From: Toxonevra muliebris
Lineage: Eukaryota; Arthropoda; Insecta; Diptera; Pallopteridae
Assembly (NCBI GenBank): GCA_963691655.1
Contig: OY829326.1
Span: 87,227,235-87,291,234, forward strand
Length of the DNA stretch: 64,000 bases
Direction: 5' to 3'
Below, piece by piece: positions 1-12,281 of the stretch (the stretch's first letter is position 1; every line of letters starts with the position of its first letter). A program made the position numbers and the translations under genes. The notes beneath the pieces were generated by a model. It was not told the DNA's origin and did not search any database. It saw only the letters and a list, made by a program, of their open reading frames with translations.

Positions 1-835
1 GTCCCCTTTTTTTTCGTTATTTACTGTTTATTTTTATATTTAAAAGCCACAAATTTTATATACTTATTATATTACTTATTATTATTGAATTTTCATTTCT
101 TATTTCTAGTGGTAACTGATTATACCAGTTCAAGCCTTTTGATTTTAATGAGTTTTTGCATCGTTTTGTTTTTAGGTACGAAGTTCTGTAATACAAAAAA
201 TTCCTTGTAAACCAATTATAAGTCCTGTTGGTATGCTCCTTGTGGTACACCTATTTTTACTTCTATTATCTCTTTTTTAACCTCATTTATTGGTACTATT
301 TTCGTTCGAATAAAAATTCTCTAAAAAATTTTATGTTCACGTTACTTATGACCACTTCTTATAATTTTTGCATTAAACAATTTAAGTTTACTAACAATTG
401 AAACATACATTTATTATCTAAATGATCAAATAAATTTTCTACACAATTTATTCATGCAGCTGGCATATTTGAGTTGTGGACGAAACCAAATTGATCCGAA
501 TGAATAATTAAATATTTATCTTTATGTGATTATTTAGCCTTACAAACATTGCTTCTTAAATTATTACTCGATCACACTAATCCTTGTGATTGGCTGATAA
601 TTCGAACGCAATTGTCCCTTTTGATTATACGAATATTTGCCTTTCTTGCGAGACCATTAAATACTATCAATTTAAAATTTTAAATTATAAAGGGTAATAA
701 AAAAGGTTTGGTCATTGGAAAAATTTCAGCCAAAAAATTTCTAAAAATATTTTGATTTTTCAAAATTTCGAAGCTTTCAAGACCCATGAGAATATTGTAT
801 GATTTAAAAAATTGTTTTACTCTTGTATTCATCTA
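1..835. other. AT-rich intergenic sequence, no gene seen
   Basis: No ORF here resembles a known protein, and I see no clear inverted or tandem repeat. The sequence is AT-rich and full of stops in all frames. Confidence 0.6.
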
Positions 836-1863
836 TAAATGTAGCAACAAAAGTTTGCTTAGTTGAATAAATTTTTGACAAATCAAAAAAATATCGGATA
901 ATTTGGCATATTTCATTTTAAGTTTTAATGCAACAGTCAACATGGAGAAAAGAAAACGTAAAGCTACTGAGAAAGAGTCGGTAGAAATTCCAGCGCCATC
1001 ACAGCAAGAGATTTGATTTGCCATTCTTTACGGATTTCGGCGTAACCTCATGCTTGTGAAAATATTTAATGAATGCCAAATAGCATATGGGCAGAATGCA
1101 CCATCGCTTATGACCGTCTCGAAGTGGTTTCGGAGATTCCAGGCTGGATATTTTTGTGTGGGGGATGAATCTCTTGAAGGCCGCCCAAAATCTTCGACTA
1201 GTGACGTAAGATTCGACAGATTGACCCAGAAAACGATTGCTGAGGAACTGAACTTGAATGCCATGATTTTATCGCGAATATTTAGATCAGTATCTTTAAT
1301 AAAATAAGAAATCAGCGGCAAAAATAATGATATCTATTTATTTCACCAGAGAAAAAATTGTAACTGCTATTCCTCCGAAAACTGGACAAACGTTAACTGC
1401 TAAAATCTGGTTATCACAAGGATTTGAAAATTTGTTGGGAAACCAGAAAAAAGATGACTGTGTCGCTATTTTTTGCATCTCAATAACGCCACAGCTCACA
1501 CTGTGGAAACGAACAAATTCATTGCGTTCTCAGGGATTAAAAAAATTCGTCCAACACAATATTCTACGGACCTAGCGCCGTGTGATTTCTGGTTGTTTCC
1601 AAAAATAATAAAAAATTTGAGAGAAAAGGTCTTCGGAAATAATGAGGAGATAATTAATTAAGTTAATGCAGAAGTGTAAACCTGAAAAAGCCGATTTTGA
1701 GGACGGTTTTCCGAAGTGGATCCGGCTTCAAAAATGTATAGAAATTAATGGCAATTATGTCGAAAAATTTAAAAACGATGAAAATTAAAGTTATGAAATT
1801 AAAATTGTTTTTGACTTTTTCCTTGTAGGCAACTAAACGAACTTTTGTTAGTCCCTCTGTATA
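836..1863 (+). mobile_element. Decayed mariner-family DNA transposon
   Basis: Both ends carry related terminal inverted repeats: the left end holds GCAACAAAAGTTTGCTTAGTTG, and the complement of the right end holds CTAACAAAAGTTCGTTTAGTTG-like sequence. TA dinucleotides flank each end, as expected for Tc1/mariner. Between them lies a broken transposase: a start at 942, a TGA near 1014 in the same frame, then a helix-turn-helix stretch ending in a GRPKSS motif (1050-1307). After a gap and a frame change comes the catalytic C-terminus with NNATAHT and the mariner signature DLAPCDFWLFPK (1473-1661). The middle of the catalytic domain, including the first Asp region, is missing or scrambled, so the copy cannot be active. 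End points are good to a few bases. Confidence 0.85.
942..1661 (+). pseudogene. Mariner transposase pseudogene
   Basis: The reading frame opens with a lysine/arginine-rich start at 942, is interrupted by TGA near 1014, and continues in the same frame to 1307 (DNA-binding half, with GRPKSS linker motif). The catalytic half continues in another frame with the hallmark DLAPCDFWLFPK around 1560-1605, followed by the conserved tail pattern WIRLQKCIEINGNYVEK beyond 1661. A full mariner transposase is about 345 residues; this copy has lost a central section and has at least one frameshift and one stop. Confidence 0.8.
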
Positions 1864-1921
1864 TGAACTTCTAATCACTTTTTTCTGTTGTTTCTTTTAA
1901 TAGTTTAATGTGATATATGTG

Positions 1922-2109
1922 CACTGGTGGATCCAGGGTGGGGATTTTGACGCAAACCCCGATATTTTTTGATATATGAAATGCGATTCTCAGAACTAGC
2001 ATGCAGTCTTTGGAAAATATTTTTAACGCCTTCAAAATAATCAAGTTACAATATATGCTAAGGGAGAGGTTTCAGAAATAGGACCGCTCCCTTCTTGAAT
2101 CAGTTAGTG
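1922..2109. mobile_element. Probable hAT-type MITE (GGATCCAGG end)
   Basis: The left end reads CACTGGTGGATCCAGGGTGG, the type of end seen on many hAT elements. The right end, CTTGAATCAGTTAGTG, is a degenerate complement of it (about 10 of 16 positions). It has no coding capacity. No clean 8-bp target duplication could be read, so the borders are uncertain. The left end resembles that of the better-preserved element at 34546-34674. Confidence 0.4.
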
Positions 2110-2169
2110 GATATACAAATGCTCTATATACAAATTGAGTAAAATATTATAAGTTAATTGTTATACACA

Positions 2170-2400
2170 TTTTAAAATGTGCTATACCATCTTGATCAAA
2201 AAGTTCCCGGAATAACCACCGTGTGGCGCTCCCATCGTTCCGATTTGAGTTCTGTTTTTGATGTGTAAACATTTTAGCTCTCGGTATGGGCGAAATTTGA
2301 AATGTGTAAAATGTAAGAATAACTGTAACGTAAGATGTAAGATAACTGTAACGTCCAGTTCCCCTCTCGCTCACACTACTGCGCGGCATGTGCTACTGTG
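2170..2400. other. Possible mariner terminal fragment
   Basis: The string TGATCAAAAAGTTCCCGG near 2193-2210 resembles the 5' subterminal region of some mariner elements. No transposase coding or matching opposite end was found, so this may be a solo end left by deletion. Confidence 0.25.
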
Positions 2401-2593
2401 CTACTCTAAACAACAAAGAGAAGAGAGAAAATAAGAAGAAAGGGAGAAATTAAAATACGAGCAAGTTTTTTTGCTTATGTCTCAATCAATTTACTCACAC
2501 ATATATGTACATACGAAAACAAAATGTGTGTGTACATTTATTCGAGGCAGAATTATTTGTTGGTGTTAAACGTGTGGAGATCGACTATACCAT

Positions 2594-2734
2594 TAGTGTT
2601 GATTCGATACCCACATAGTATCGATACTTTTACTCATTACTTGTATAGAATAAAAGTATCGATAAAAAAAGTACTTGAATCGAATGAAAAGTATCGAGTA
2701 TTTACTTATATTTACTTGTTTCGAATCATCACTA
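2594..2734. mobile_element. 141-bp hAT MITE with perfect 8-bp TSD
   Basis: The element begins TAGTGTTGATTCGATAC and ends with the complement of TAGTGATGATTCGAAAC (14 of 17 positions match). The flanks at 2586-2593 and 2735-2742 are identical, TATACCAT, an 8-bp target duplication as made by hAT transposases. The inside holds several GTATCGA/TATCGATA motifs near both ends, which look like subterminal transposase-binding repeats. It has no coding capacity. The intact duplication suggests a fairly recent insertion. Confidence 0.85.
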
Positions 2735-2742
2735 TATACCAT

Positions 2743-5257
<2,515 letters not shown>

Positions 5258-5280
5258 TCGCAAAATTGCATAGATATCGA

Positions 5281-5286
5281 AATAAA
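5281..5286 (+). terminator. Poly(A) signal of the SREK1IP1-like gene
   Basis: AATAAA lies 24 bp after the stop codon on the coding strand. Position and sequence fit a eukaryotic cleavage/polyadenylation signal; the cleavage site itself is not visible. Confidence 0.55.
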
Positions 5287-5633
5287 AATGCATTTAATTT
5301 AAAATTTAAGCATGGAAAAAGTTTTTGAATGCTTTGGGGAGAAATTGATTATGTAGCTTTTCTGTGACTGTTCTAATTCATACAATAATATTTATGCTAA
5401 AATTCGCTAAATAAATAGGTGATTTCTTAATTATTGTTCAAAATAAAAATTTTACATTTGGTTGTAAATTTAGCATAATTTATGTAGAAAAAAAATTTAA
5501 TTATATGCCTATATTTTTATATATTTTTTTGTGTTCTTCTATATTTTTGTATGCATATTTATATCTACAAATATGTATTCTGCAATACACACGTGCTTCT
5601 AGAATAAGTATTTACAAATCAGTTTTTAAAATT

Positions 5634-7360
5634 TTAATTTCTACTTTTTATTTGCTCAATACCTTTCAATGTCTCCTCTCTTATAGTTTTACCAATTAAA
5701 GCGATAATCAAATTTTTATCTAATTTATCTACACTTTCAATTTTAAAACTTAAATTCCCATATAAGCAATTCATTATCTGTTTTATTATTGCTTCAGTTT
5801 CTGATGTTTCCAACGTATTTTGGTCCATACTCAATGCAGCTGGTTCTGGCATTTTATTGTCTTGTTCTTTATTTTCGAGCTTAGTTTGCAGTGTTGTGTT
5901 TATATTTTCCAATTCCATTATTTTTTTCAATGCATTTGAATTTTTTTCCTTTTCTTCATTTAATTTTATTTCACTTTGTTGGAGTTTCTTCGATTTTCTT
6001 TCTAATTCGCTTTCGCGGAATTCTAAATTGTTTTGTAATTTTATTGTGCGTTCTATTAAATTGCTGATGATAGTATTTAAATTATTATTTGGAAGCATTC
6101 CTATCGCGCTTAAATCTTCTTTGTATATTTCTAGAACTTGATCCACAACCTTTAAATCACTGCTTTGATCACGTTTTTCCAATGATTGCTTGAGCTTCCG
6201 ATTTTCTTTTTTTAATTCCAAAAGTTTTTCTTCTAACTCAAGTATTTCATCTTCTTTGCTTGACTTTTGATTTGTTCCAGCATTGAAGATTTCAATTTTA
6301 TCCAAAACTTTTTCAATCTTACTCTCTAATTTATTCATATTCATGCGCATTTCGGTATTTTGAGTTCGATTTTCCGTGAGCATCATCTGGAAAACCTGAG
6401 CTTCTATTGCATTAACATTAGCAATTGTTCCAGTTGCATTGTATAAACCTGCATTACTGGCAGGGACGACTTGTGTTTTCATCTGAAGTTTACTGCTACG
6501 TGGCATAATTGATGGTTTATTGCTGTACATTGGCAAAGTAATGGTATTTGTATCGGAACAGTCGCTATATTCGTGGCGAGATAGCGCCACCGTTGTAGAT
6601 TTTGGGAGCTGTTGACCCATTTTTGCCATCCGTGTTAATAAAGCTGTTTTGGAATGTGTGTCTTTTTCTACCATGTTAGATTTTAATATTTTTCCAGTTG
6701 GTTTATATGTTTCGAACTTGGTTATTTCTTTAGGTTCTTTTGCACTTATAACACTTGAGGTCTCAACTACATTTTCAATTTTTTCAGGCATTATTTGTAC
6801 ATTAAACTCTTCCAATTTTTCTATAAACTCACACTCATCTACATCTTTATCGAAACGTAAACTCCAGTAAACTTTTTCATCATCATAGAATTGCAAATAA
6901 CGACTTTGTCTATACAACTGCACACCGGCTATACTAAAATTCAGTGAGCACGTTGCTAGTACATTTGCTTTTGTTTTGTAAACAACTATTTTGGTTGCAT
7001 TTTCAGTTGGATTTGTGAGAAAAGCGACGCCCACTTTCCCCACTAATTCTCCTGCTTTATACGCATTTGCTACTTTAGCTAGTTGTGTATTCCAAATTTG
7101 ATTAAGCACAGTTGCCAAGCCGGTAAGGGCAGTTCCAACTTGTAGTTTGGTTGGTTGATACTTTAATGTATGATCTGCATTGTCTATATTTGCCCCAATG
7201 CCAAATAATTGTTCCAAATTGGAGTGTTTACTGTAAAGTGTAAAAATCTACATTAGTAAAAGAATTCACCTGCAGATGAATTTGAAAAATTATACCGTTC
7301 CAAATTGCCAAAGAAATTTTCATCGGTGTCACTTTCTAAAGTAAAGCTTATGTTACTCAT
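5634..7360 (-). CDS. FKBP15/WAFL-like WH1 and coiled-coil protein without FKBP domain
   Basis: Exons 7360-7296 and 7230-5634 join through a 65-bp intron (GTATAA donor, TTACAG acceptor) to 553 residues; another donor at GTGAAT would give a 39-bp intron and the wrong frame. An in-frame TAA lies just upstream of the ATG. Residues about 25-165 resemble the N-terminal WH1 domain of vertebrate FKBP15 (LFGIG, LKYQPTK, QFYDDEKVYWSLRFD). The following KTALLTRMAKMGQ and NTEMRMNMNKLESKIEKVLDK blocks match FKBP15 regions after its isomerase domain. That isomerase (FKBP) domain is absent. From about residue 290 the protein is coiled coil, with heptads up to the GKTIREETLKGIEQIKSRN end. FKBP15/WAFL links early endosomes to actin in vertebrates; the same role here is inferred. 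A truncated copy of its 3' end sits at 7806-8083. Confidence 0.85.
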
Positions 7361-7805
7361 TTTGTTTTCAGGTTAATTATATATATTTTACGATTTATTT
7401 AACATTTTTAATTTTTCTTCATTCGCAATCTTTCCACTTGACAGAAACATATGTTCTCTTTCACACAGTGTTATCAAACCGTTTGATTCAGAAATCACTG
7501 AATCCCGATTTATCCCATCTCAAAATGTAAAAATCCCACCTAAATAAAATTATAGTTACGGTAACCAAATTCACGGAGTAAAATACGGGATACTTTTTCT
7601 TTTAATAAATTTTAAATTTCGGCTATAGTAATTAATAAATTATTCATTTTTTAATCATATTTTTTGTATCAAGTAGGTGTATATACAAGAAGAAAAAATG
7701 GATGTTTTCATTTGATTGAAAAACATCTTTCAACTAAAATGAATCCTTAATTACTATACATATTTTTCACATGATTGAGTTTTTTTCAAGGGATGAGTTT
7801 CATTT
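7361..7805. other. Upstream region of the FKBP15-like gene
   Basis: AT-rich and non-coding; it should contain the 5' UTR and promoter of the minus-strand FKBP15-like gene. No specific motif could be assigned. Confidence 0.45.
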
Positions 7806-8083
7806 TGCAATTCTGCAATGCACACGTACTTCTAGAATAAGTATTTGCAAATCAGTTTTTTGCCTTTTAATTTCTACCTTTTATTTGCTCAATACCTTTC
7901 AATGTCTCCTCTCGTATAGTTTTACCACTTAAAGCGATATTGTTATTTTAATTTTTCTACATTTAATTTGTTTATTTAATTTTTCTACACTTTCTCAACC
8001 TAACCTAATTCATTCTGTTTTATTATTGCTTCGATTTCTGATGTTCTCAACGCATTTTGGTCCATACGCCTCAATACAGTTTG
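7806..8083 (-). pseudogene. Truncated duplicate of the FKBP15-like gene 3' end
   Basis: The stretch from about 7811 to 7935 repeats 5580-5705 almost base for base: 3' flank, stop codon, and codons for the last residues including GIEQIKS and the GKTIREE region. After an AT-rich gap, 8018-8083 again matches 5772-5835 (codons around MDQNTLETSETEAIIKQ). The middle is deleted and rearranged, so no protein is made. It lies upstream of the parent in the same orientation, which suggests tandem duplication followed by decay. Confidence 0.85.
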
Positions 8084-8304
8084 TGAATCTGGTGGGACGA
8101 TGCTACGTCGCGAATATTTGCATCAGCAAAAATTTCAGCTGCATTTATAGCAGCGAAGCCACCCTCAAAAACTTCTTCGATGGCGATTTTTGATTTGTGC
8201 CGAATGAAAGCAATGAAATCTGATGCACAATTTACAAGGCAGTTCCGAGCTAAACCTGCTTTCGCACGACTATTTTCGTAGTTGCGCCAATACCATCAAC
8301 ACAT
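8084..8304 (-). pseudogene. Unrecognised open peptide fragment of about 70 codons
   Basis: Directly abutting the duplicated FKBP15 piece, the minus strand stays open for about 70 codons and reads like real protein (YWRNYENSRAKAGLARN, then IRHKSKIAIEEVFEGG, then FADANIRDVASSHQI). Base composition is clearly higher in GC than the surroundings. I do not recognise the family. No start codon or splice sites could be assigned, so it may be an exon fragment carried along with the duplication, or part of a retrocopy. Confidence 0.4.
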
Positions 8305-8804
8305 CCTTTTCTATGGGAAGTTGCAAAATAGTTCCAATACATTTTTATTCCAAAATTAAGCTTCGAAAATTAATTTAATTAATTAAAAAGCAATTTAAAA
8401 GGATGTTACAATAAAAAGTTATATTTATAATAATGCATAGGAGTATCAAAATATGAAGTGAAAAGAAGAAAATAGTAAATCTGTTCACAGAAAATGGCAT
8501 GACAGTGGGACTTGGGAATATGGAGAACCCACGACTAGACGAGACTTGGCAAAAGTTTCTTCAACTTCGTGTAATCTCCTAGTATGTGATTAAGGTCGGG
8601 CGCTAAGTGAGGACTAGTCAGAATACGACGCAGAAGTGAACATTTTATTCGCAAGTGAAGCAAGAGAAAAGCTAGCAGCGAGGGCGTCATATTCAACATT
8701 TCCACACAAATTCAATGTTTTCCAACTTAAATTTACGTTTGCACATCCATTTTTTCTTTGTTAAATTAATAATATAATATAACTATGTAAGACTGATATA
8801 TATG

Positions 8805-9052
8805 TCGCTTATTTACTAAAAGACTGTCATAAGTCAAAAAACACGATTTTTGAGCTACTGATGCAGAATTATTCATTATGTCACGCTCCATATTGTGTAA
8901 AAATTTCATATCAATATCTTGTTTACTCTGCGTGTGAGAATTATAAGATTGCTCCTTTTTTCTGCAAAGTGGGAGTCAATTGAAAACTTTAAACGCGTTT
9001 TCTGCAAAATCGCGTTTTTTGTAGTTATGACAGTCTTTTAGTAAATGAGCGA
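8805..9052. mobile_element. MITE-like element with ~43-bp inverted ends
   Basis: The left end TCGCTTATTTACTAAAAGAC continues to CTGTCATAAGTCAAAAAACACG. The complement of the right end reads TCGCTCATTTACTAAAAGAC followed by TGTCATAACTACAAAAAACGCG. That is about 38 of 43 matching positions around a roughly 160-bp non-coding core. The superfamily is unknown, and no clear target duplication was found. Confidence 0.75.
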
Positions 9053-9325
9053 TGTGAATTTGTAAAACTATTTTTTACTTGAACTTTACTAATGCTATGT
9101 TCCCACTGAGCCGAAATTGCGTGGTTTCGGCTGAAACTGCGTTGAAATGCTCAATTTCGGCATATAGATAGATATTCGAGCAAAACCACGGAAATGAGGT
9201 GGTTTCAACGAAACTAAATACTGAAATAAATTTGCTCTATTTTTACTCTGACATTTATATTTTGGTTTGCTTACAACTTGATTAAAGTGGAAAAAAAGAA
9301 TATTAAAAAAATAGTTTGTGTAGTG
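9053..9325. other. Repeat-like sequence with GCCGAAA/CGTGGTTTC motifs
   Basis: Several short forward and inverted motifs (GAAATTGCGTGGTTTCGGC, AAACCACGG, GGTGGTTTCAACG) cluster at 9113-9215. They look like the subterminal part of a DNA transposon, probably linked to the coding fragment that follows. No complete element could be delimited. Confidence 0.35.
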
Positions 9326-9476
9326 CGAGGGAAGAGGACCTCATACTTCAAGTATGGGCAGAAAAGGTGGAGAAGCTGCGTGGGGAAAAAAACTGCCATA
9401 CATATAAACAAATGACTGAGGAGTTACGGCAGCAAGGCTGCATAGTGGATGCCGTTAAAGTGAAACAAAATACATA
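9326..9476 (+). pseudogene. Myb/SANT-like domain fragment, probably from a transposon
   Basis: A 48-codon open stretch reads EDLILQVWAEKVEKLRG then EKNCHTYKQMTEELRQQG and ends at TAA. The pattern of a tryptophan followed by basic helices and YKQMTEELRQQG resembles the Myb/SANT-like DNA-binding domain found in PIF/Harbinger accessory proteins and in domesticated relatives. It is far too short for a full protein and has no visible continuation, so I call it a transposon-derived fragment. Confidence 0.5.
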
Positions 9477-11166
9477 ACAATTAACGCTTTCTCTTATACA
9501 CTTTTATTTCGTTGTTAAATATTTCATTTACCATTTTGATTCTCTTCGTATTAAAATTTATTCAGTATTAGTAATAATTATATTGGTCGCCGGCATTTTA
9601 CAACAAGAAATAAACAATGAACTGTCAAACGAAACCATAATCGATCGACTTTAAATTGCCAAACTTGATCAAAAGTCGACTTTACTTTCGACTTTTAATG
9701 CGAAATTTTTTTAAATCTACCAATTCAGTTCTTTTAAATTTTACAAAATTTTTCCAACTGTGGATTTGTAGTACATGCATGTGCAGATTTATGTACTAGT
9801 AATTCTTTACATTTTATTTTAAAATAGTTTTTTCCCTCTTTAGCCTACTGTGTATTATTATACTTCACACACCCATGACAGAAGAATTAAGATGGTAGAT
9901 GCATTTTGACAAGTAAGAGGAGATTTGACAATAGGGAATCATTTGTTTTGATACTATTCTTCTTTTTACAACAGCGTTGTATTTTCATGGTTCAATTTTT
10001 ATGTGAGAATTTATAGAGAAATAATTTGAATAGTATTGCATGTACATAGGAGAATTAGTTTCTGCTTTTTATATTATTTATTAGCTCCTAACATGTTCAA
10101 GGTATTTGCTAATAAAGAAAATAAATTAAATAACATTATTTATTCTTTTTTTTGTTATAAATAAAATTTATAATTTACTACTAAGTAAAAAAGTAGTATT
10201 AATAATCTACTCTTTTTTTTGTACTCATTTCAAAAAATGCACCGCTAAAATGTTCCTCTTACTTTTCAGAAATTCAAAAGCGTTACTGGTTGAAAAAATG
10301 CATCTACCTCTAAATACTTCTACAATGGGCTATCCCATTCACTCGCACAAAATTCCCACACAAAAAAGAATATTAAATATCAAATAATACCGCCGGAATA
10401 AGTAAAAAGATAATGAACGTAACAATGGAAGGGGTGGGAGGGGGTTACTTATTTCATATTCTATTTAATAAAAATAATAGGTTGAACATGTGTTCTATAA
10501 AGCTGCCTATAAATTTTGAAAATAAATTTTACAAGAACTCTATTTTGAACCGCACTTCTACAAAACTAATATATTTCTAAAAATCTAATTTTGACTCGCA
10601 CGCTACGGCTCATATTGTAAATAAATACACATACATAAATAATTCATATCAAAATTCTCTTGTTTCGTTTTTTTTATTTCATGCAACAAAAATTCGAAAA
10701 AAGTCGATTAATCGATTTTCATGAACTCAAAAAGTCGATTAATCGACTTTGAATTTTTAATCAATTCAAAAGTAGAAAATTTTTCTTTCCAGTTGCACAT
10801 CCCGAGCACGCTTTGACAACTCTGATTTAATTTTAAAATGCGTAGAGTACGAACTGTCAGATAATAGCTATTTATAATTAAGTTTATTTTTCAACAAAGT
10901 TTTTTTCAATCGTTTTTTTTTTTTTGTGCAAAATGGAGAAATTAATTATTCTGAACCTTTTTCCGCCATTTCATATTTTTGTGTATTCTGCCAAAATATT
11001 TTTTTTAATCGAGCTCTGTCTGCTCAGTCAATTTCTTCTGGGCACGCTCTGAGCGCGCTCTGATCACAAAAAGAAACATAATTACGTTTGCTCTGAGTGC
11101 TCTGAGTTAAAGAAAAACACGATTGACAACTCGTGCTCTGCTCAGAGCTAATAAAAAAACCTTATG
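9477..11166. other. Intergenic AT-rich sequence with repeated CGATTAATCG motifs
   Basis: No gene. Around 9640-9705 and 10700-10790 there are clusters of AAGTCGA and TCGATTAATCGA motifs in both orientations, possibly the two ends of a decayed element of about 1.1 kb. Around 11015-11150 the motif GCTCTGAG recurs five or more times. Nothing else is recognisable. Confidence 0.4.
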
Positions 11167-11447
11167 TCAGCTCTTAGACGGTGAGATTGATATCATGCGA
11201 TTTTTCGCATTCCTTTTTGAAGTTTTATTTAACTCTTATATATAGTGAGATTGATTGTATGAAACTTTCGCGATTATAGTTCCCGTTGCAATGGTAAAAC
11301 ATTGAATTATGAAAATCAACAAAAAGAAACGTCAAAAAAGTTTCATCAAATTGCTGCCCGAGAGACTTTGTCTATTCCTCTGTCGTCTCCTCTCTTCCGT
11401 ACATTTCTTCAAGTTGCATGAAACAAAGCTCACCGTCTAAGAGCTGA
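11167..11447. mobile_element. 281-bp MITE with perfect 19-bp inverted ends
   Basis: The first 19 bases TCAGCTCTTAGACGGTGAG are the exact complement of the last 19 at 11429-11447. The interior is non-coding. The flanks (TTATG and CTATG) share TATG, which may be a 4-bp target duplication if the border is moved by a base. The superfamily cannot be assigned. Confidence 0.8.
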
Positions 11448-11512
11448 CTATGCTTCTTTTCTCTCTAGGAATTCGTGAATAAAGAAACTGTAACACAGAA
11501 ACAAAGAAAAAT

Positions 11513-11640
11513 GTACGAATACGAAAACAAAACGGGTACTAAAAGTACGAAAACCAAAACGTACTAAGTTTGTATGGGACTCTCACAGTAAAAAAATACA
11601 TTCATTTTTCGTATCTTGTATTTTAGTTTAGTATTCGTAC
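11513..11640. repeat. 128-bp imperfect palindrome (GTACGAATAC ends)
   Basis: GTACGAATACGAAAACAAAAC at the left faces the complement of GTACGAATACTAAACTAAAA at the right. The unit may be another short MITE. It lies about 0.64 kb upstream of the rb start codon and so could touch its promoter region. Confidence 0.6.
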
Positions 11641-12095
11641 ATAAATCTCTTTATCTGTCGCACTTGCGTTACCCATCTTGTTTGTTTTTCTCATTTGTTT
11701 CGTATTGATGAAATAGAAAGCAGAAAAATAATACATTGTTTTAAATATTTGGCAGCAATAAAAAAGTACAGTACCAAAAAAAAAAGGATATTTGTATCTG
11801 GAAAAATAAAAACGTACCCTAAATGGAGCGAAAGTAAGCAGTTGTGCAACAGTGGCAGAGACTCATCGAAGTGTGTATGCACAATGCGTATAACTTCATT
11901 CAATCACTTTTTTTTTGTTCTTTTCCTTTTTTGTGCTTCTGGCAACTCTTACGAATGTAATTAGCTTTCGTGCATGGTGACAGCGCGAAACGTCATCAAA
12001 ATTTGCAGTGAAAAGAAAAAGTGAAAAAAGTTGAAAATCCAGCAAAAATACTTTGTTTTAATTTTCGGCATTAGTAAAATTAACTAACATATAAG

Positions 12096-12156
12096 GTAAG
12101 TGACATGTAGACAACAAAATTAAATAAAAAATTTTTGTTGAATTTTCTATTTATAG
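12096..12156 (+). other. rb: Probable 5'-UTR intron of rb
   Basis: AAG|GTAAGT at 12093-12101 is a strong donor, and TTTATAG|GG at 12150-12157 is a suitable acceptor. The 61-bp size is typical of fly introns. It lies 125 bp before the start codon. Confidence 0.6.
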
Positions 12157-12281
12157 GGAAAAGTTTTTTTTGGCATATCGCATATTCGTTTACCTCATCG
12201 GATACCTACATACACACGCTCGTCTTGAAAATAGAACAAAGGCATAATTGTTCAATAGATACAATCTGCAAGATTTGCTGA

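Noticed and set aside
5857..6141. 94-codon + strand ORF rich in Phe/Ser
   Set aside because: Antisense of the FKBP15-like coiled coil.
7230..7270. 39-bp intron (GTGAATTC donor) in the FKBP15-like gene
   Set aside because: It is shorter than usual fly introns and leads to a wrong frame; the GTATAA donor at 7295 gives 65 bp and the right frame.
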